Positions 60,507 to 64,000 of a stretch of 64,000 nt of DNA are shown piece after piece. The stretch's first letter is position 1, and every line of letters begins with the position of its first letter. The DNA is taken from positions 45,518,515 to 45,582,514 of the forward strand of contig NC_087067.1 of assembly GCF_963678635.1 (NCBI RefSeq), in the 5' to 3' direction. The translations under genes were made by a program, and so were the position numbers. This DNA is from Symsagittifera roscoffensis (lineage: Eukaryota; Xenacoelomorpha; Acoela; Convolutidae). The notes beneath the pieces were generated by a model that did not search any database, had not been told where the DNA came from, and worked only from the letters and a program-made list of their open reading frames with translations.

Positions 60507-63421
60507 CGCGTTTGAGATATCTGACCATACTGCAGGCAGTTCAGCCTTAAGTGGCCTTTTATCTCAAGGATGTCTTTTATCGCTGGCCATACAGCGATCT
60601 CTGCTGTTGTAGGATCTCTGAGTCTGCTCAGGAAACCTCTACTGTGTAGATGGTCATTGATGCCAGCAAACACAATCGTAATTGGATTCATGTCCGTCTG
60701 CCTTTGTACCCCTATAGCCAAAGATACTGATTGTAGTAGGTCCAGGTCGAGCGCTGCCAACATTATGACGTCCGGCCAAAACAAAGACTTGGAAGTGTAC
60801 ACGAACTCTGAATTCGCCACTACCATAATCTTGGCCTTCCTCATCTCTGCTTTGTCATAGGCGGCGAAGATGGTTTCATCTTTCTTTCTCGCTGTCAATC
60901 CGCCATATCTCTGGGCATCACCATCTTGGTTCACTAGTTTTGGGTACACTCTCTCCTTCACATGGCCAGGTGGTGTCATCAGCTGCCTGAATATCTTCAC
61001 GTGTTGTCCAATCGGCACTCTCGTCGTCAGGAATCTTCCTGGTCTCTCTTCACGATTCCCTTCATCATGATTCAGTCTTACATCTTGCAACGGTCTCGCA
61101 TTCACTGGTCCCATCGTGTTTTTAGAGGGCAGTCCCTCCAAGTCAGCAAATCTCAAGGCCGTCGTGGAGCTGAAATTTATGCTAGCGGCTATCAACCAGT
61201 CTACGCCGGTTATTGAGTATAATCTGCTGACGGATAGCATCGCTCCATTCAGCATCCTCCTTGCATCTTCGATGAAGCTTACTCTCTGCAGGTCCAGCTT
61301 CATTAGTTCGTCTTTGTATATATGCCAAGGAGACGGTATGGATCTCGACCACAACAATGAGCCTCTCCTCGGTCTCTCCTCTCGACTGGTACTCGTCGTC
61401 TCCGATCTAGTGTCCGATCTAGATGTGCCTGCTACTTCTTCGATTGGTTGGTTGACAGGTCCTATCCTTCTCCTAGGATGAATTGTTCTCCTCATCGGTG
61501 CTTCTCCCAACCGATCCTGCACGTCTGTTCTTCGACCTGGTTCGCTGGAGCTTTGTTGCCGGTAATTCGTGACGGCTGGGACCGTACCCAGGCGTGTTTC
61601 CAGGCTAGGCGGCACAAAGGTGGTAATCACCGCATCACTCACCGTTCCCTCTTCCTTCAGCACTCCTGTGTCAAAGAGTTCTGCTTCCAGCTCATCCAAC
61701 CGTTCTTGGAAGACTCGATTCAACCAAGCTTGTCCTTCGATACTGTCGAAGTGGATGCCATCCGTGGTCAGTCTGGCTGATTCCATGGCTCTCAACTCAT
61801 GTTCAATGTCCATGAGGATCATCCTTCCGGCATTTCGATTTGCTAGGTTCCTCAAGATGTTGTTCCATCTTATGACTCCCTCGTTGTGCCTTCTTCCTGA
61901 TGCTGTCAGGCTTCTCGCGTTCATTGGCACAGTGCAAACGGTCAGTACCGCGCAATTGAATTTCTGCCAGAGGGTAGTGAACAAACACACCATCATTGAC
62001 TCCCACAGTGCTTCCTGCTCGTCTGATCCTCTGGAGATATCATTCGTCCCAACTAAGATCATCACACTGGGAATCTTCCCTGGATTCATCAGTTCCACCA
62101 TCCGATATAATTGGGCTATCGTCGCGCCTCCAAAGGCCATCATCGTGGTGACCCATGAGGTCCTCAAATTCGACAGCACTCTGACTAAGCTGTCTCCCAA
62201 TATCAGGTGAGATGTCCCGAGTGGTGGTTGCTGCAGGTTTACAGCCGGGCTCCAGGTAGCTCGATTGAAGCAGGCCCTCGGATCTGTCTCCGGAACTCCC
62301 GTGAAATTATACTTCAATTGATTATTCTTCTGCACGTCTATTATACGAGACACTTTCTTCGCTGGCATCTTTCGTACTTTCCTCTCTGGGATTCTCGAGC
62401 TCCCCATGAGTGGTGTCACGTTACTTATCCCTTGTCTGATCACGGTCTGGGAGAGTTGTACTCTGCCCGTATCGTCAATCGTTCCATAGGGTGCAGTCAC
62501 CCCGGAACCTGGCGCATTCTTGTTAGCGACCAGTCGTCCAGCTGTCTCTATCAGCCTCCTCACTGTCTGTTCTACGACGGGATCACCCAAGGTGTCACTA
62601 GGATCCGGGATTGTTACTCGATTTGTCTCTACTGGAGGTCGTGTCTCCGTTGTTTGACTCATTTCTCTAGGCGTCAAGAGCTCCATCGGGGACTGCCCAC
62701 GAGGAATATCCCTTGCAGGTATCACTTTCTCCACGGCTGTTGTCAACGCCATCTGCTCCGATCGCTCTTTGTATTCCTGCCTCAAGCGCTCAATCTCTTG
62801 ACCCTGCTTTTTGTTGCAGTCTTCAAACAACTTTCTCCACATGTCCCGATCTTCCTCCATCTGGAGCATGCTTCTGGTCATCTCGTCCAGCTCCTTCTTT
62901 GTACTTCTCAGCTGATCGTTCATCTCGTCCAGATCTTGTATGGTTTGGTTCGTCTGAACCTTCTGTGTTACTTTCGCCCTTTTTTGTGGCACAGCTGCTC
63001 TCAGTGGTGAACCAGACGAGGTCGCCTCGCTGTTCATCTCCTGATGCATTCTCGTCAGCCCAGGTTTAGGCTTAGAGGGCATTGGCATCTCACCTGGTTG
63101 GTAAGTCCTAGTACTTCCCAATCCAGGCTCATTCGCCAAGTCACTCCCTGAGAGAGCCCCGTTTCTCCGCCTCATCACTCTCATGTTCGGGCGGTCTAGT
63201 ACTCCTCTTTCTCCATATGCTGCCATCAACAGGACTTCCGTGGGGCGGTCCCCACGGTTGTCGTGCCCCAAGATGTTGATCAGGGCGGTCAGCAACATGA
63301 CCACCTCTGGGTCCTCCAGAGCGAAGTCTCGTTCGATCAGCCGACGATAGATCGCATCTACCATCGGTCCTACACATGCCTCTGCCAGGTCCATCAATTC
63401 ATCCAGGTTAAAGTTGTCCAT
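60503..63421 (-). CDS. SGNH-hydrolase-domain protein, N-terminal segment of the large gene
   Basis: I place the start at ATG 63421 (AGAATGG, good context); the open frame extends 16 codons further but only to a TTG. Numbering from that TTG: N-terminal helical region, disordered 100-170, coiled coil about 176-240. A complete SGNH/GDSL hydrolase domain spans about 420-590: HLILGDSLVR (Ser nucleophile 427, block I), FGGAT (block II Gly 447), VGTNDI (block III, 474-477) and TTDGIHFDS (block V, Asp570 and His573). Such domains cleave esters and also occur in some non-LTR elements. A second region near 928-945, ITIVFAGINDHLHSRG, repeats a G-x-N-D block without a GDS motif. Its codon use and GC content differ from the AT-rich LTR element. 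Role in this context unknown. Confidence 0.75.
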   Translation of the reverse strand: MDNFNLDELMDLAEACVGPMVDAIYRRLIERDFALEDPEVVMLLTALINILGHDNRGDRPTEVLLMAAYGERGVLDRPNMRVMRRRNGALSGSDLANEPGLGSTRTYQPGEMPMPSKPKPGLTRMHQEMNSEATSSGSPLRAAVPQKRAKVTQKVQTNQTIQDLDEMNDQLRSTKKELDEMTRSMLQMEEDRDMWRKLFEDCNKKQGQEIERLRQEYKERSEQMALTTAVEKVIPARDIPRGQSPMELLTPREMSQTTETRPPVETNRVTIPDPSDTLGDPVVEQTVRRLIETAGRLVANKNAPGSGVTAPYGTIDDTGRVQLSQTVIRQGISNVTPLMGSSRIPERKVRKMPAKKVSRIIDVQKNNQLKYNFTGVPETDPRACFNRATWSPAVNLQQPPLGTSHLILGDSLVRVLSNLRTSWVTTMMAFGGATIAQLYRMVELMNPGKIPSVMILVGTNDISRGSDEQEALWESMMVCLFTTLWQKFNCAVLTVCTVPMNARSLTASGRRHNEGVIRWNNILRNLANRNAGRMILMDIEHELRAMESARLTTDGIHFDSIEGQAWLNRVFQERLDELEAELFDTGVLKEEGTVSDAVITTFVPPSLETRLGTVPAVTNYRQQSSSEPGRRTDVQDRLGEAPMRRTIHPRRRIGPVNQPIEEVAGTSRSDTRSETTSTSREERPRRGSLLWSRSIPSPWHIYKDELMKLDLQRVSFIEDARRMLNGAMLSVSRLYSITGVDWLIAASINFSSTTALRFADLEGLPSKNTMGPVNARPLQDVRLNHDEGNREERPGRFLTTRVPIGQHVKIFRQLMTPPGHVKERVYPKLVNQDGDAQRYGGLTARKKDETIFAAYDKAEMRKAKIMVVANSEFVYTSKSLFWPDVIMLAALDLDLLQSVSLAIGVQRQTDMNPITIVFAGINDHLHSRGFLSRLRDPTTAEIAVWPAIKDILEIKGHLRLNCLQYGQISQTR

Positions 63422-63819
63422 TCTATTCTTTCCAAGTTTGATTTGATTCGATTTGATGATTTGACTCAAGTGGGTAATTTAAATGATCAATCAAGATCTA
63501 GAAAAGAAATCACGAATGTCACACTTGTCAGTTTCACCTTAACATATATCGTTAAAATTTGCTTAAAGACAGTTCAGATAAAAAGATATTTATCCTAAAA
63601 TTTATTAAAATCAATTGGTTTTTTTAAAATTTTGGAATTCGACCTAAGATTGGACAGTCCAAACTTTGGATCTATTCCCAAGATCGTCATTTAGTTGTTG
63701 ATGGTCACTAACCCCTACTTACCCATGATCTTAATAACCTAACACCTAACATAACATAACACACATATCACATATTACACACAACTTAGTCTTTGGCCTA
63801 ACACCCTCTCGCACATCAC
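63422..63819 (-). other. Intergenic region upstream of the SGNH gene
   Basis: 400 bp of AT-rich sequence between the end of the upstream ORF and ATG 63421, with repeated CCTAACA/CATAACATAACA text near 63735-63765 and no coding frame. It could hold a promoter, splice acceptor or reinitiation signal; none is clear. Confidence 0.4.
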
Positions 63820-63999
63820 TCAGCCTATACTTAAGTAATATTTCTTATGTAGATATACTTGTATGTTCGTATCAGAGAATATCACGTGTACAAGCGCGTA
63901 CAATTCCCGAGGATGCAGTCTTCCTCTGTTTGGATCGTACACTGGAAGCGAGAGCTCCTTCACGTCCATTTCCACAAGGAAGTCGCTCAGCCTCGTCAA
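63820..63999 (-). CDS. C-terminal end of an upstream ORF, cut by the window edge
   Basis: On the minus strand the frame from 63999 to the TGA at 63820 is open for 59 codons, with protein-like composition and the same GC-richer style as the SGNH gene: LSDFLVEMDVKELSLPVYD, then RGRLHPRELYALVHVIFSD and YLHKKYYLSIG at the end. It lies 400 bp upstream of the SGNH gene in the same direction, suggesting a multi-gene element. Too short to identify. Confidence 0.5.
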   Translation of the reverse strand: MTRLSDFLVEMDVKELSLPVYDPNRGRLHPRELYALVHVIFSDTNIQVYLHKKYYLSIG

Positions 64000-64000
64000 A

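Noticed and set aside
55381..63069. Numerous plus-strand frames of 60-270 codons opposite the giant gene
   Set aside because: They are antisense shadows of the GC-richer minus-strand coding sequence, Ser/Leu-rich as such shadows usually are.

Overview
This window is eukaryotic, AT-rich and almost wholly built of mobile elements. I see no ordinary single-copy host gene. The transposon families present (Penelope-like elements with GIY-YIG nucleases, an envelope-bearing Ty3/gypsy element, MULE remnants, Helentron-like short elements, a PHD-finger LINE), together with short GT-AG introns, point to an invertebrate animal. I cannot name the phylum from sequence alone. A 200-base run of N (13826-14025) marks an assembly gap. 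Many reading frames break at short homopolymers, so single-base indel errors in the assembly must be kept in mind.

Layout. (1) 1-16137: non-coding and repetitive sequence: a short interspersed array at the left edge, a 1.29-kb tandem duplication (1064-3650), several short elements that share inverted ends and a compensatory 3' hairpin (3769, 8232, 12712, 14222, 35837), two decayed MULE transposase fragments with FLYWCH-like fingers, a possible MITE, and a degenerate A-rich repeat field. (2) 16138-35033: one complete 18.9-kb LTR retroelement with 410-bp LTRs differing at about three positions and a GCAC (or AGCAC) target duplication. Order: LTR, PBS, leader with twin hairpins, two small overlapping ORFs, gag, pol (protease-RT-RNase H), integrase, two tiny membrane proteins joined by an ATGA overlap, a Pro/Ser/Thr-rich frame with no ATG, a broken envelope gene resembling class III (chuvirus/gB-like) glycoproteins, a membrane ORF, a 602-residue ORF of unknown function, a probable 3'-UTR intron, and the second LTR.

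(3) 35837-53000: a nest of Penelope-like elements (PLEs) in alternating orientation, split by a decayed LINE-like element (44933-47515). The best PLE copy (minus strand, 51144-47814) shows an N-terminal ORF, a 68-nt spliceosomal intron, an RT with a PHD finger between motif B and the YVDD motif, and a GIY-YIG nuclease. Its flanking repeats carry a conserved hammerhead-ribozyme-like motif, seen at six places in the window. (4) 52997-64000: a separate GC-richer domain read on the minus strand. A coding region of about 2,900 codons (63421 to 54718, four frame changes) begins with a complete SGNH-hydrolase domain and continues into a long protein I do not recognise. Another ORF ends just upstream at 63820 and runs off the window. 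Downstream lie three closely packed perfect hairpins and a TGTAAC boundary cut into a PLE tail. This looks like part of a large mobile or viral-like element and is the least explained part of the window.
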